A stretch of 51,875 bases of DNA from Lachnospiraceae bacterium (GCA_016283755.1 JAEENO010000036.1:1-51875); one strand, 5' to 3'; numbered from the stretch's first letter, positions 25,063 through 34,836 are shown. Made by a program: numbers and translations. The notes: generated by a model not told the origin, from the sequence alone.

Positions 25063-25279
25063 AAGAAAACCATATAGTATAAGCAAGAATGAGCATTGAC
25101 GCAGCGCTTAATAAGCACGAGTCGGGGTTGGCGAGCCACAATGGATGTTTGAGCCATCTCGCGAGATGACGCGAGATGAGCGAGTTCCATTGTGGCGAAC
25201 GCTTGGTTTAGTCCCCGGACGAAGTGCGAATTTAGCAGCGGAGTCACCGCGAATAATGCTTATACTATATGGTTTTCTT
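25063..25279. repeat. Long hairpin repeat 2 (217 bp)
   Basis: Perfect 23-bp inverted repeat at the ends (25063-25085, starting AAGAAAACCA, and 25257-25279). Inner pairing includes CCACAATGGA (within 25135-25150) with TCCATTGTGG, GGGG with CCCC, and a tip CATCTCGCG-AGATGA-CGCGAGATG. It is nearly the same length and architecture as repeat 1, 20 bp away, but the terminal sequences differ. With repeat 1 it fills most of the 639-bp gap between mfd and clpB. Confidence 0.75.
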
Positions 25280-25346
25280 AATAGCTTTCAAAAAGTATAT
25301 TATAAAACTAACATGCGGAGGTAGTGAGAAAAATTGTGTAAACAAA

Positions 25347-25373
25347 TTAGCACTCACATCTTGACAGTGCTAA
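25347..25373 (+). promoter_or_regulatory. CIRCE operator (HrcA site) of clpB
   Basis: TTAGCACTC-N9-CAGTGCTAA, one mismatch from the consensus inverted repeat. It overlaps the -35 box as at hsp20. Confidence 0.92.
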
Positions 25374-25389
25374 CAAGACGCGCTATATT
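25361..25389 (+). promoter_or_regulatory. SigA-type promoter of clpB-bioY
   Basis: TTGACA (25361-25366), 17-bp spacer, TATATT (25384-25389). Confidence 0.85.
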
Positions 25390-25432
25390 ATATTTGACTC
25401 AAAGGATACACATATAGAAATGGGGTGTGATT

Positions 25433-28018
25433 ATGAATATACAGAAGTTTACACAGAAATCGATAGAGGCAATAAATGAATGCGAGCGACTCGCATATGA
25501 ATACGGAAATCAGCAGATAGACGAGGAGCACTTGTTATATGCGCTTCTTACGCAGGAAGAGGGCATAATCCCGAAACTGATAGAGAAGATGGAGATTAAT
25601 CTTGCGCATTTTACAGGTAATGCGAAGACGAAGCTTGAAGGCTATACGAAAGTTTCCGGCGGCGGACAGCTTTATATGAGCCAGGATCTTAATAAAGCAT
25701 TAATCACTGCAGAAGATGAAGCCAAGAATATGGGCGACGAATATGTCTCCGTTGAGCACATCTTCCTTGCAATGCTTAAGCATCCGAACCGTACAATGAA
25801 GGAGCTTTTTAAAGAATACGGTCTTACAAGAGAGCGCTTCTTACAGGCATTACAGACAATAAGAGGCAATCAGAGAGTTACAAGCGACAATCCCGAAGCA
25901 ACATACGATACTCTTGAAAAGTACGGATATGACATGGTGGAGCGCGCCAAGGATCAGAAGCTCGACCCTGTAATCGGCAGAGATACAGAGATTAGAAACG
26001 TTATACGAATTCTTTCGAGAAAGACCAAGAATAATCCGGTACTTATAGGTGAACCCGGAGTCGGTAAAACTGCGGTAGTAGAGGGATTGGCACAGCGAAT
26101 TGCAAGAGGCGATGTCCCTGACGGTCTTAAAGATAAGAAATTATTCGCGCTTGATATGGGAAGCCTTATTGCAGGTGCCAAGTACAGAGGTGAATTTGAA
26201 GAGCGCCTTAAAGCGGTTCTTGATGAGGTAAAAGCGTCTGAAGGACAAATAATCCTTTTTATTGACGAGCTTCATAATATAGTCGGTGCAGGAAAGACAG
26301 ACGGCGCAATGGATGCAGGAAACCTACTTAAGCCTATGCTTGCAAGAGGTGAATTACACTGTATCGGAGCTACGACGCTTGATGAATACAGAACGTACAT
26401 AGAAAAGGATGCTGCGCTCGAGCGAAGATTCCAGCCTGTTATGGTGGATGAACCGACGGTAGAAGATACGATTTCAATCTTAAGAGGCCTTAAGGAAAGA
26501 TATGAGGTCTTCCATGGCGTTAAGATTAACGATGGCGCATTGGTAAGCGCAGCCGTACTTTCCAATAGATATATCTCCGACAGATTCCTGCCTGATAAAG
26601 CAATAGACCTTGTCGATGAAGCCTGTGCGCTTATTAAGACAGAGCTTAATTCGATGCCTGCAAGTCTTGATGAGATGAACAGAAAGATTATGCAGCTCGA
26701 GATAGAGGAAACCGCGTTAAAGAAAGAAGACGATCAGTTAAGTAAGAATAGATTGACCGATCTTCAGAAAGAATTATCCGAATTAAGAGAGGAATTCGCA
26801 GCCGCAAAGCTTGATTGGGATAAGGAGAAAAGCGCGGTTGAGAAGATTTCCGCACTTCGAGAAGAGATAGATAAGACTAGAAGCGATATAGAGAAAGCAA
26901 AGCAGTCATACGATCTTGAAAAGTCCGCTGAATTACAGTACGGCAAGCTTCCGCAATTGCAGAAAGAATTGCAACAGATGGAAGAAGAGATGGGAAGCAA
27001 GGACTTTAAGCTTCTTCATGAGAGCGTAAGCGAGGAAGAGATCGCGAGAATTATCTCAAGATGGACGGGAATTCCGGTTGCAAAGCTTAACGAATCGGAA
27101 CGAAGCAAGATACTTACTCTTGATAGCGAACTTCATAAGAGAGTAATCGGTCAGGATGAAGGCGTAACGAAAGTTACGGAAGCAATTCTAAGATCTAAGG
27201 CAGGCATTAAGGATCAGGGCAAGCCTATAGGCTCATTCCTCTTCCTGGGTCCTACCGGTGTAGGTAAGACTGAGCTTGCGAAAGCCCTGGCAGCAGCGCT
27301 TTTTGACGATGAGAATAATATGGTTCGAATCGATATGAGCGAGTATATGGAGAAGTACTCCGTATCCCGTCTTATCGGAGCGCCTCCGGGATATGTCGGA
27401 TATGATGAGGGTGGACAGCTTACCGAAGCGGTTCGCCGTAAACCGTATTCAGTTGTATTATTCGATGAGGTAGAAAAAGCTCATCCGGATGTATTTAACG
27501 TGCTTTTGCAGGTGCTTGATGATGGACGAATTACCGATTCGCAGGGAAGAACGGTTGATTTTAAGAATACCATTATTATAATGACCTCAAACCTTGGTTC
27601 TGACTATCTTCTTGAGGGAATAGATGATGCGGGAAATATCCGTGAAGATGCGAGAGAGCTGGTGATGCAGAGTGTTCATGCGACATTCAGACCGGAGTTT
27701 ATTAACAGACTTGATGAAATAATTATGTTCAAGCCTTTGATTAGGACACAAATCGGTGCTATAATCGATTTGATTGTTAAAGAGATTAACAACCGAATCG
27801 CGGACAAAGAACTTAGAGTTCATATAAGCGAAGACGCGAAAGAATATATAATTGAGCATGGGTTTGATCCGGCATACGGCGCACGTCCTTTAAGAAGGTA
27901 TATCCAGCGAACTGTTGAGACGGAGGCTGCTAAGCTTATTCTTGAAGATAAGGTTTCGGAGGGCGATACTATAGAGATTGTCGTATCAGGTGACGGACTC
28001 ATTGCCGAAAAGAGGTAA
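25433..28018 (+). CDS. clpB: ATP-dependent disaggregase ClpB
   Basis: 861 aa, hexameric AAA+ chaperone that pulls proteins out of aggregates with DnaK. Clp N-domain repeats lie at 1-145, the first AAA+ module has Walker A GEPGVGKT (206-213), the middle coiled-coil domain is about 400-525, and the second AAA+ module has Walker A GPTGVGKT (606-613) and [16 protein letters not shown]. The long coiled coil distinguishes it from ClpC/ClpA. ATG 25433 is preceded by GGGGTG; a GTG at 25427 is less likely. Controlled by CIRCE. Four bases separate it from bioY. Confidence 0.96.
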   Translation: MNIQKFTQKSIEAINECERLAYEYGNQQIDEEHLLYALLTQEEGIIPKLIEKMEINLAHFTGNAKTKLEGYTKVSGGGQLYMSQDLNKALITAEDEAKNMGDEYVSVEHIFLAMLKHPNRTMKELFKEYGLTRERFLQALQTIRGNQRVTSDNPEATYDTLEKYGYDMVERAKDQKLDPVIGRDTEIRNVIRILSRKTKNNPVLIGEPGVGKTAVVEGLAQRIARGDVPDGLKDKKLFALDMGSLIAGAKYRGEFEERLKAVLDEVKASEGQIILFIDELHNIVGAGKTDGAMDAGNLLKPMLARGELHCIGATTLDEYRTYIEKDAALERRFQPVMVDEPTVEDTISILRGLKERYEVFHGVKINDGALVSAAVLSNRYISDRFLPDKAIDLVDEACALIKTELNSMPASLDEMNRKIMQLEIEETALKKEDDQLSKNRLTDLQKELSELREEFAAAKLDWDKEKSAVEKISALREEIDKTRSDIEKAKQSYDLEKSAELQYGKLPQLQKELQQMEEEMGSKDFKLLHESVSEEEIARIISRWTGIPVAKLNESERSKILTLDSELHKRVIGQDEGVTKVTEAILRSKAGIKDQGKPIGSFLFLGPTGVGKTELAKALAAALFDDENNMVRIDMSEYMEKYSVSRLIGAPPGYVGYDEGGQLTEAVRRKPYSVVLFDEVEKAHPDVFNVLLQVLDDGRITDSQGRTVDFKNTIIIMTSNLGSDYLLEGIDDAGNIREDARELVMQSVHATFRPEFINRLDEIIMFKPLIRTQIGAIIDLIVKEINNRIADKELRVHISEDAKEYIIEHGFDPAYGARPLRRYIQRTVETEAAKLILEDKVSEGDTIEIVVSGDGLIAEKR

Positions 28019-28022
28019 GTGA

Positions 28023-28592
28023 ATGAGTAACACCAAGGAAGAAACGAAGAAAATAGAAGTAAGAGATCTGGCGATGATGGGAATATGCGTTGCGTTTATT
28101 GCAATCTGTGCGTTTATATCGATTCCGACGGCTGTACCTTTTACGTTGCAGACGTTTGCGATATTCTTTGTGCTTTTAATCCTTGGTGGAAAGAAAGGCC
28201 TAATAACCATTGTTACTTATATTCTTTTGGGAGCAATCGGAATTCCTGTGTTTGCGGGATTTAAGGGAGGCCTTGGAGCACTCTTCGGACTTACCGGCGG
28301 ATATATAATGGGATTCATTCTTACCGCAGTGATATATCTTATTCTGACATTTAAGGAAGATACGAAGTTATGGGTTAATATAATGGCCCTTGTAATCGGA
28401 CTTATTGTATGTTACTTGTACGGAACATTGTGGTTCGTGCATATATATACGAAGAGCACGGGAGCAATTGGATTCACACAGGCGCTTATGACTTGTGTTG
28501 TTCCGTTCATACCGTTTGACGCAATAAAGCTTGTGGCAGCAGTCTTAATATCCGAGAGAGTAAAGAAGATAATCGAAAAAGAGCAGAATTAA
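28023..28592 (+). CDS. bioY: Biotin transporter BioY (ECF S component)
   Basis: 189 aa, about six membrane helices. The BioY consensus is clear: AICAFISIPTAVPFTLQTFAIFFVLLILGGKKG, then GIPVFAGFKGGLGALFGLTGGYIMGF and PFIPFDAIKLVAAVLIS. It binds biotin and works alone or with the ECF energising module. It is 4 bp after clpB and before a strong terminator, so it is probably cotranscribed with a heat-shock gene; no biotin-repressor site is visible. Confidence 0.95.
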   Translation: MSNTKEETKKIEVRDLAMMGICVAFIAICAFISIPTAVPFTLQTFAIFFVLLILGGKKGLITIVTYILLGAIGIPVFAGFKGGLGALFGLTGGYIMGFILTAVIYLILTFKEDTKLWVNIMALVIGLIVCYLYGTLWFVHIYTKSTGAIGFTQALMTCVVPFIPFDAIKLVAAVLISERVKKIIEKEQN

Positions 28593-28615
28593 TTAAAGAA
28601 ATACTTGATATTATA

Positions 28616-28657
28616 ATGCCCCAAAAGTTAGATTTAAGAATCTAACTTTTGGGGCAT
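28616..28657 (+). terminator. Terminator of clpB-bioY
   Basis: 19-bp perfect stem with TAAG loop, arms 28616-28634 (starting ATGCCCCAAAAG) and 28639-28657. Only a short T-rich tail follows, but the stem is very stable and may act on both strands. Confidence 0.8.
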
Positions 28658-28667
28658 ATTAGCTTTA

Positions 28668-29120
28668 TTACCGTTGCTTGTCAAAATATTTCCATTTGCC
28701 ATGAATAGCATCCTTGATGCCTTTGTATGCAACTCCGTCTTCCGGTACATAGATTACACCATTGATAGAAAGAGCCTGCTTTCCGACGAGTATAATTATC
28801 TCTTCATCGTTAAGCATGATTTCTTTGCAATTAAAAGTTATTTTGTATAGTACATCTCCGATTGGCGTATCGCCTTCGACAATGCATAATGAGCTAAAGA
28901 AGTTTCTTAAGTTTAGTGTTTCGGAAGTTATAATTATAGGTTCATATTGTGTGCCGTCATCTGAAAATTTCTCGAATTTTATACAAGGAGAATGCCAGAT
29001 TCTTTCAAATACATCGTACTGAGGGACATCTTTTTTGTCTTTGAAAAAAATGCCAAGAAAAATAAGGATACACCCAGTCGTTAAAAGAGTTAAAAATAAA
29101 AGTGCACGTCGTTTGTTCAT
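28668..29120 (-). CDS. Small single-pass membrane protein, unknown function
   Basis: 150 aa. I do not recognise the family. A basic N-terminus MNKRR and one long helix (about 6-28) anchor it, with about 120 residues outside the cell. The stretch LTTGC resembles a lipobox but is followed by hydrophobic ILIFLGIFF, so a membrane anchor is more likely than a lipid anchor. The start at 29120 is preceded by GAGG; an upstream ATG at 29132 overlaps that site. Two hydrophobic beta-rich segments in the C-terminal half suggest a small folded domain. It is isolated between terminators and may be lineage-specific. Confidence 0.6.
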   Translation of the reverse strand: MNKRRALLFLTLLTTGCILIFLGIFFKDKKDVPQYDVFERIWHSPCIKFEKFSDDGTQYEPIIITSETLNLRNFFSSLCIVEGDTPIGDVLYKITFNCKEIMLNDEEIIILVGKQALSINGVIYVPEDGVAYKGIKDAIHGKWKYFDKQR

Positions 29121-29225
29121 TGAGAACCTCATTTTTTTATTCTAACGTATGTTGCCTTAGAACACGCATTTGCATACCTTTGTAAATGATATCATGGTCG
29201 GCAATATTAGCACAATCCACCAGAA

Positions 29226-29250
29226 TTAAAAGGCCGTTTAAAACGGCCTT
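29226..29250 (-). terminator. Intrinsic terminator of the HD-GYP gene
   Basis: On the minus strand AAGGCCGTTT / AAACGGCCTT (29250-29230) followed by TTTTAATT. Confidence 0.85.
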
Positions 29251-29261
29251 AAAAACATATA

Positions 29262-30530
29262 TTAAAGAATTGCTTCAATTGATAGATCCGATCTTGTGGT
29301 CAGATCGATGAACGAACCATCGTTAAGCTGAATGATCGGTCTTGATAACTGCTTATCGTTAAGTAAGACAATGTTACCGATGGAATTATCCGATAATCTT
29401 ACGCGGTTATTCTGATAGCTGTTGGCAATCTTAGAAAGGAAAGTTAAGATTACCGATGGGCGATATTTCTGAAGACCTTCATCCTCAAAGTTTGCAATAA
29501 CCTTAAAAGGACATAATGAATGGCGATAGCTTCTTGCTGAAGTCATTGCGTCGTATACATCCGCAACTGCGATTATCATCGTAAAATCATCTATCTTGGA
29601 ACCGTCAATACCGTTAGGGTATCCTGAACCGTCGCAACGTTCATGATGATTAAGAATTGCATTAAGAATTCTTGCATTAAGACCGCTTGATATAAGAAGA
29701 TCGTATCCCATCTTGGAATGCATCTTAACAATCTCATATTCCTGAGGAGTAAGCTTACCCGGCTTATCCAAGATGTCCTTAGGAACAAGAGTCTTGCCGA
29801 TATCATGGAAAAGACCTGCAATTGTAAGGTCATCGACAATATCGTGATCGAGCTTCATCCACTTGCCTATTACACGGGCAATGTATGCAACATTAATGCA
29901 GTGTGCATATATAGAATCCTCCACGGTTTTGATGTTGTGGAGCATATCAAATAATTCTATTGTATTAAACTTCTGCTCATTAAGAATTTCGAGAATCTCC
30001 ATCATAAGAGTCTTAGGAGCAAGAGTGTGTGATTCCTGGTAAGCATCAAAGGCATCCTTTAACTTTGCTGTATTCATAGAGTAGGAAATCTGAAAAGCTT
30101 TGAACTTGTCAGACATAACTACCTTCTGAGTATAAGTTGCGGTACTTGACCTACGGAAGAGATCCTCCAAGGACCCGGTTCCTTCATCAGCCTTGGCTTT
30201 CTTAGCCGCTTCGGCCTCTCTTGCGGCAGCTTCCATGGCAGCCATCTGGGCAGCTCTTAAATTCTCCGCTTCCTTGGCGGCAGCTTCTTCTGCAAGACGT
30301 CTTGCAGTCTCTTCTGCGAGGAGAGCAGCAGCCTTTTCTTCCTCGATCTGCTTCTGGTCAAGTTCGGAAGCTTTGACTTTGATCTCTTTAATGGAATAGA
30401 AATCAAGACGCTCGATAAGTCGTCTATCAAGCGTTACGCCTTCGTTAACTATAAGTTGTCCCGATCTAGTCTTGACCGGCTCTTCGGTAATCATTCCCGG
30501 AACCAGGTCTTTGATATTAACAATGCTCAC
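29262..30530 (-). CDS. HD-GYP domain protein, probable cyclic-di-GMP phosphodiesterase
   Basis: 422 aa. Starts GTG at 30530 after GGGAGA. The N-terminal domain (about 1-55, LVPGMITEEPVKTRSGQLIVNEGVTLDRRLIERL) resembles the DUF3391-like head of HD-GYP proteins. An Ala/Glu/Lys-rich coiled coil (about 58-115) follows, then the HD domain with LFHDIGKTLVPKDILDKPGKLT and the diagnostic HHERCDGSGYP segment. It should hydrolyse c-di-GMP to pGpG or GMP. Together with the diguanylate cyclase at 35553 it gives both arms of c-di-GMP turnover near the envelope genes. It has its own strong promoter, divergent from metK. Confidence 0.9.
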   Translation of the reverse strand: MSIVNIKDLVPGMITEEPVKTRSGQLIVNEGVTLDRRLIERLDFYSIKEIKVKASELDQKQIEEEKAAALLAEETARRLAEEAAAKEAENLRAAQMAAMEAAAREAEAAKKAKADEGTGSLEDLFRRSSTATYTQKVVMSDKFKAFQISYSMNTAKLKDAFDAYQESHTLAPKTLMMEILEILNEQKFNTIELFDMLHNIKTVEDSIYAHCINVAYIARVIGKWMKLDHDIVDDLTIAGLFHDIGKTLVPKDILDKPGKLTPQEYEIVKMHSKMGYDLLISSGLNARILNAILNHHERCDGSGYPNGIDGSKIDDFTMIIAVADVYDAMTSARSYRHSLCPFKVIANFEDEGLQKYRPSVILTFLSKIANSYQNNRVRLSDNSIGNIVLLNDKQLSRPIIQLNDGSFIDLTTRSDLSIEAIL

Positions 30531-30571
30531 GGTCGTCTCCCTAAAAAAATGTTAGAAACTCTCTAAAATAA

Positions 30572-30600
30572 AGTATAAAAATTAAAGTCGGAAATGTCAA
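30572..30600 (-). promoter_or_regulatory. Promoter of the HD-GYP gene
   Basis: On the minus strand consensus TTGACA (30600-30595), 17-bp spacer, TATACT (30577-30572). Confidence 0.85.
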
Positions 30601-30637
30601 TAAATGTGAGCACTTTTTGATAAAATTCTTGAAGTTG

Positions 30638-30666
30638 TTGACACATTAATCAGTATGCTGTATCAT
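30638..30666 (+). promoter_or_regulatory. Promoter of metK and following genes
   Basis: TTGACA (30638-30643), 17-bp spacer, TATCAT (30661-30666). The predicted start is just before the riboswitch. Confidence 0.85.
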
Positions 30667-30686
30667 ATCAAAGTACAACTTGAGAA

Positions 30687-30830
30687 CTCTTATTCAGAGT
30701 GGTGGAGGTACATAGGACCTGTGAAGCCACGGCAACCCCTTTAAGGAAGGTGCCTACCTGAGCGATTTATCGAACAATAAGAGGATTAAATAATATGATT
30801 TTAATCCGCTTATTATAAGCGGATTTTTTT
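30687..30830 (+). promoter_or_regulatory. SAM-I riboswitch (S-box) with terminator switch
   Basis: P1 is CTCTTATT (30687-30694) / AATAAGAG (30776-30783), and the core has the S-box signature GGTGGAGGTACATAGGACC, then GAAGCCACGGCAACC and AAGGTGCC. The terminator is AATCCGCTTA (30803-30812) / TAAGCGGATT (30816-30825) then T7. The antiterminator is visible: 30776-30789 (AATAAGAGGATTAA) pairs with 30801-30814 at 13 of 14 positions, breaking both P1 and the terminator. High SAM should stop transcription before metK. Confidence 0.96.
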
Positions 30831-30856
30831 TACCCAATTTGAAAGGAGATTCATAT

Positions 30857-32044
30857 ATGGAAAAGAAGATTTTTACTTCGGAATCGGTAACGGAAGGACA
30901 TCCTGACAAAGTCTGCGACCAGATATCCGATGCAATACTTGATGAACTTATAAAGCAGGACCCGATGAGCCGTGTTGCGTGTGAGACCGTATGTACAACA
31001 GGACTTGTAATGGTAATGGGAGAGATTACAACGAATGCTTACGTCGATATCCAGAAGACAGTAAGAGATACAATAAATGAGATTGGTTATAATTCACCTG
31101 ATGCAGGCTTTAACGGTAATACCTGTGGAGTTATTGTGTCACTTGATGAACAGTCTGCTGATATTGCAATGGGTGTTGATAAAGCGCTTGAAGCAAAAGA
31201 ACATACAATGAGCGATGACGAGATTGAAGCAATAGGTGCGGGTGACCAGGGTATGATGTTCGGTTACGCTACCAACGAGACTCCTGAATATATGCCTTAC
31301 TCGATTGCGCTTGCGCATAAGCTTACAAGAAAGCTTGCGGAAGTAAGAAAGAACGGTACTTTACCTTATCTTCGTCCTGACGGAAAGAGCCAGGTATCCG
31401 TTGAATATGATGAGAACGGAAAGCCGTTCCGTCTTGAGGCTGTGGTATTATCCACTCAGCATATTGCGGAAGTAACACAGGAGCAGATTCATAAGGATAT
31501 CAAGAAATACGTATTCGACGAAGTATTACCGAAAGAATTAATCGATGAGCATACAAAGTTCTTCATTAATCCTACGGGACGTTTCGTAATCGGCGGGCCA
31601 CAGGGAGACAGCGGACTTACGGGAAGAAAGATTATCGTAGATACCTACGGCGGATTCGCACGTCACGGTGGCGGCGCTTTTTCGGGCAAGGACTGTACCA
31701 AGGTTGACCGTTCAGCATCTTATATGGCAAGATACATTGCGAAAAACCTCGTAGCTGCAGGATATGCAGACCGTATGGAGATTCAGGTTTCTTATGCAAT
31801 CGGTGTAGCACAGCCTACTTCCGTACGTGTAGATACAGACGGAACAGGAAAGCTTCCTGATGCTAAGATTGTAGAGATTATAAGAAAGCATTTCGATCTT
31901 CGCCCGGCAGGAATTATTAAGACACTTGATTTAAGAAGACCAATCTATAAGAAGACCGCAAGCTACGGACATTTCGGAAGACTTGATGTAGATCTTCCGT
32001 GGGAGAAGCTTGATAAGGTTGAGGAATTAAAGAAAGAACTTTAA
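30857..32044 (+). CDS. metK: S-adenosylmethionine synthetase
   Basis: 395 aa. Makes SAM from methionine and ATP. Signature segments are [35 protein letters not shown], and [30 protein letters not shown] 30857 is preceded by AAAGGAGA; an earlier TTG at 30839 overlaps that site. Expression is controlled by the SAM-I riboswitch directly upstream, a feedback loop in which SAM limits its own synthesis. The next gene begins after only 27 bp. Confidence 0.97.
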   Translation: MEKKIFTSESVTEGHPDKVCDQISDAILDELIKQDPMSRVACETVCTTGLVMVMGEITTNAYVDIQKTVRDTINEIGYNSPDAGFNGNTCGVIVSLDEQSADIAMGVDKALEAKEHTMSDDEIEAIGAGDQGMMFGYATNETPEYMPYSIALAHKLTRKLAEVRKNGTLPYLRPDGKSQVSVEYDENGKPFRLEAVVLSTQHIAEVTQEQIHKDIKKYVFDEVLPKELIDEHTKFFINPTGRFVIGGPQGDSGLTGRKIIVDTYGGFARHGGGAFSGKDCTKVDRSASYMARYIAKNLVAAGYADRMEIQVSYAIGVAQPTSVRVDTDGTGKLPDAKIVEIIRKHFDLRPAGIIKTLDLRRPIYKKTASYGHFGRLDVDLPWEKLDKVEELKKEL

Positions 32045-32071
32045 TTTTAGCTTTTTAGGAGCAAAGAAAAA

Positions 32072-33184
32072 ATGGAAAAGAAAAGGTTTAACACGCTGTG
32101 GCTCTCTTTTTTGGGAGTCACGGCGATTCCTGTTTTAGCGATATTTATTATTACCCTTGTGGTAACAAGAAACGAATTCTACGAAATGAGACAGATATAC
32201 GGTCCGCATTTCAACCCACAGACGAAAGAAAGTATCTTGATGATTATAATCTTTGTTTTGGGTCTTATTTTGGTTGCGAATTCGGTATGGATGATCTGGA
32301 TGAAGGGTATGGTAATTAAGCCGATAAGAGATATAGAAGCTGCGGCCAAAAGAATTACCAAGGGAGATCTTAATTTTACGTTAGTTACCCAAAGAACTGA
32401 TGAAATCGGGGAGTTATGCCGCGATTTCGAAGAAATGAGACGTAAACTTAAGGCTTCGCATGATGCGCAGGTATATACCGAGCAGCAGCAGAAAATGTTT
32501 ATAAGTAATATCTGCCATGACCTTAAGACACCGATGACTTCCATTCAGGGTTATGTAGAGGGTATAATGGATGGTGTTGCAACGACTCCGGAGATGCAGG
32601 AAAAGTATATAAGAATCATTCATAACAAGACCAATGAGATGAACCTTTTAATTAACGAGCTTACGATGTATAATAAGCTTGATATGGACCATATTCCGTA
32701 TGATTTTAAGGAGCTTAATCTTAAGAAGTATCTTGATGACTGCGCGGAAGAACTGGGTGACGATCTTTCGACGCGTGGATTTGAATTTACTTATGAATAC
32801 GGATGCAGCGATGATGTAACCGTTAAGGTTGACCCTGTTCAGTTTTCCAAGGTTATCCATAATCTTATCGGTAATTCCGTTAAATATATGGATAAAGAAG
32901 ATAAGAAAATCGCTTTAAAAGTTAAGGATATAGGCGATTCAGTTATGCTCGAGGTAGAGGATAACGGTGCAGGAATAGCAGAAAAAGATATGCCTCGAAT
33001 ATGCGACAGATTCTACAGAGGCGATTCGTCGAGAGGTAAGACGAAGGGATCCGGAATCGGACTATCAATAGTTAAGAAGATTCTTGAAGATCACGGTGGT
33101 AATATAATAGCAACCAGTAAAGAAGGCGTAGGCACGACAATGCACGTTATTCTTAAGAAGTATGTCGGAGGGAAGAATGGGTAA
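32072..33184 (+). CDS. Sensor histidine kinase (HAMP type)
   Basis: 370 aa. Two membrane helices (about 10-32 and 55-77) enclose only about 20 extracytoplasmic residues, so it probably senses within the membrane or through a partner. HAMP is about 78-130. The phospho-acceptor is His149 in FISNICHDLKTPMTSIQGY. N and G boxes of the ATPase domain are DPVQFSKVIHNLIGNSVKY, VEDNGAGI and GSGIGLSIVKKI. It overlaps the response-regulator gene by 8 bp. The small sensor loop resembles kinases answering cell-envelope stress. Confidence 0.93.
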   Translation: MEKKRFNTLWLSFLGVTAIPVLAIFIITLVVTRNEFYEMRQIYGPHFNPQTKESILMIIIFVLGLILVANSVWMIWMKGMVIKPIRDIEAAAKRITKGDLNFTLVTQRTDEIGELCRDFEEMRRKLKASHDAQVYTEQQQKMFISNICHDLKTPMTSIQGYVEGIMDGVATTPEMQEKYIRIIHNKTNEMNLLINELTMYNKLDMDHIPYDFKELNLKKYLDDCAEELGDDLSTRGFEFTYEYGCSDDVTVKVDPVQFSKVIHNLIGNSVKYMDKEDKKIALKVKDIGDSVMLEVEDNGAGIAEKDMPRICDRFYRGDSSRGKTKGSGIGLSIVKKILEDHGGNIIATSKEGVGTTMHVILKKYVGGKNG

Positions 33185-33866
33185 AGTACTTATAATTGAG
33201 GATGAACTTGAGATAGCGGAGCTTGAGAGAGATTACCTTCATATAGCGGGATTTGACGCGGACATAGTGACGGACGGTACGGAAGGCCTTAAAAAAGCTC
33301 TGACGAATGATTATGACGTATACATACTTGATGTAATGCTTCCGGGAACAGACGGATTTGAGATATGTTCCAAGTTAAGAAGCGTAAAGAAGACCCCAAT
33401 TATAATGGTTTCAGCCAAAAAAGACGATATAGATAAGATAAGGGGTTTAGGCTACGGCGCCGATGACTATGTGGTTAAGCCGTTTTCTCCGAGCGAACTT
33501 GTTGCAAGGGTAAAAGCTCATGTGGCAAGATACGAGTCGCTTGTAGGAAAAGAGCAGAAGAACGATATTATTAAGATTAACGGACTTAAGATCGATAAGA
33601 CGGCGCACAGAGTATTTGTTAACGATGTTGAGAAGTCATTCACATCCAAGGAGTTCGAGCTTTTATTATATCTTGCCGAAAACCCTAATCACGTATTTAC
33701 CAAGGACGAGCTTTTCCTTAAGATATGGGGAATGGAATCCGCGGGAAGCGATATTGCAACCGTAACGGTGCATATCAAGAAGATAAGAGAAAAGATAGAG
33801 GCAGATAGCACATCTTTCCAGTATATTGAGACCATCTGGGGAGTTGGTTACAGATTCAAAGTATAA
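33177..33866 (+). CDS. OmpR/PhoB-family response regulator
   Basis: 229 aa. The receiver has IEDE at 7-10, phospho-acceptor Asp52 in YILDVMLPGTDGFE, and VVKPFSPSEL. The C-terminal winged helix ends VHIKKIREKIEADSTSFQYIETIWGVGYRFKV, the usual DNA-binding ending. ATG 33177 follows GGAGGGAAG and overlaps the kinase stop, which rules out an earlier start at 33162. It should act with the kinase encoded before it. Target genes are unknown; the DUF4349 lipoprotein and envelope genes that follow are candidates. Confidence 0.94.
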   Translation: MGKVLIIEDELEIAELERDYLHIAGFDADIVTDGTEGLKKALTNDYDVYILDVMLPGTDGFEICSKLRSVKKTPIIMVSAKKDDIDKIRGLGYGADDYVVKPFSPSELVARVKAHVARYESLVGKEQKNDIIKINGLKIDKTAHRVFVNDVEKSFTSKEFELLLYLAENPNHVFTKDELFLKIWGMESAGSDIATVTVHIKKIREKIEADSTSFQYIETIWGVGYRFKV

Positions 33867-33888
33867 TTTGAAAAGGAGCAGGAAAGTT

Positions 33889-34836
33889 ATGAAAAAGAAA
33901 ATTTTGATTTTGGTTATGTGTGCAGCATTAACCATTGGTTTTACCGCTTGTGGAGCAAGTTATGACAGCGCATACGAAGGCAATAAGAGCGCCGATTATG
34001 ACGGAGGCTTTAATAACAGTAATTCTTATGATGATTATGATCCTTCGGAGAACAGTACAAACGGCACAAACGGTAACATTGAGAGCAGTGAGTATTCACA
34101 GAAGCTTATTTTAAAATATTCATTGGAATATCAGAGCAAGGACTTCGATAAGTCTTACGCTTATATTGAGAATAAGGTTAAAGAGTTTAGCGGTTATATC
34201 GAGAATTCAAGCATATACGGCTACGGTGACAGAACCGCGAGCCTTGTATTAAGAATTCCGACTGCAAGAGTAGAGGAATTCCTTGCGGAAGACAGTGAGC
34301 TTGGAACCAAGGTAAGCAAGTCTCAGAGCGCCGAAGATATAACATTACAGTATTATGATGTAAAAGCAAGAATCGAGACGCTTAATACAAAGAGAGAACG
34401 TCTTCTTGAGCTTCTTAAGGATGCTAAAGACGTAGCTGATATAATCACGATAGAAAGCGAGCTTTCCGATTGCGAGTATGAGATTAACGCGGTGACTTCG
34501 ACAATGAAGCTTTATGATAATCTTGTACTCTATACAACAATCAATCTTACAATATACGAAGTGCGTGATATCGAGGCGGTACGCGAAGATACAGTTGCAG
34601 AGCGTATAGGTAAGGGTTTTGTGGCAAACTTCCACGATGTATGCGAAAAGCTTGTGGATTTCGGAGTATGGTTTGTAACTTCGATTCCGTATTTCATACT
34701 TATCGCAATAGGAGTGCTTGTACTTATTCTTTTAATCAAGCTTATAATAAAGCTTGACCGAAAGCATACCGCAAAAAAGCGCACCAAGAAAGAGTCGGGA
34801 GTTATTAACTGCACAAGTGACAATAAGGATAATTAA
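33889..34836 (+). CDS. DUF4349-domain lipoprotein
   Basis: 315 aa. Signal with lipobox FTAC (Cys21), an Asn/Ser/Asp-rich linker (to about 75), the DUF4349 domain (about 80-255) with a helical coiled-coil part (YDVKARIETLNTKRERLLELLKDAKDVADIITIESELSDCEYEI), and one membrane helix near 265-295 followed by a Lys/Arg-rich tail. Proteins of this type are envelope-bound and of unknown function. AAAAGGAGCAGG gives a clear start. It stands between a two-component system and other envelope genes, and could be a sensor partner or a target. Confidence 0.85.
   Translation: MKKKILILVMCAALTIGFTACGASYDSAYEGNKSADYDGGFNNSNSYDDYDPSENSTNGTNGNIESSEYSQKLILKYSLEYQSKDFDKSYAYIENKVKEFSGYIENSSIYGYGDRTASLVLRIPTARVEEFLAEDSELGTKVSKSQSAEDITLQYYDVKARIETLNTKRERLLELLKDAKDVADIITIESELSDCEYEINAVTSTMKLYDNLVLYTTINLTIYEVRDIEAVREDTVAERIGKGFVANFHDVCEKLVDFGVWFVTSIPYFILIAIGVLVLILLIKLIIKLDRKHTAKKRTKKESGVINCTSDNKDN

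Noticed and set aside
25014-25247. 77-aa minus-strand ORF inside the hairpin repeats
   Set aside because: It spans the arms of both rods, has no ribosome site and no recognisable protein pattern.
28668-29120. Lipoprotein call from LTTGC
   Set aside because: The residues after Cys are strongly hydrophobic and continue the membrane helix, which is unlike a lipoprotein.
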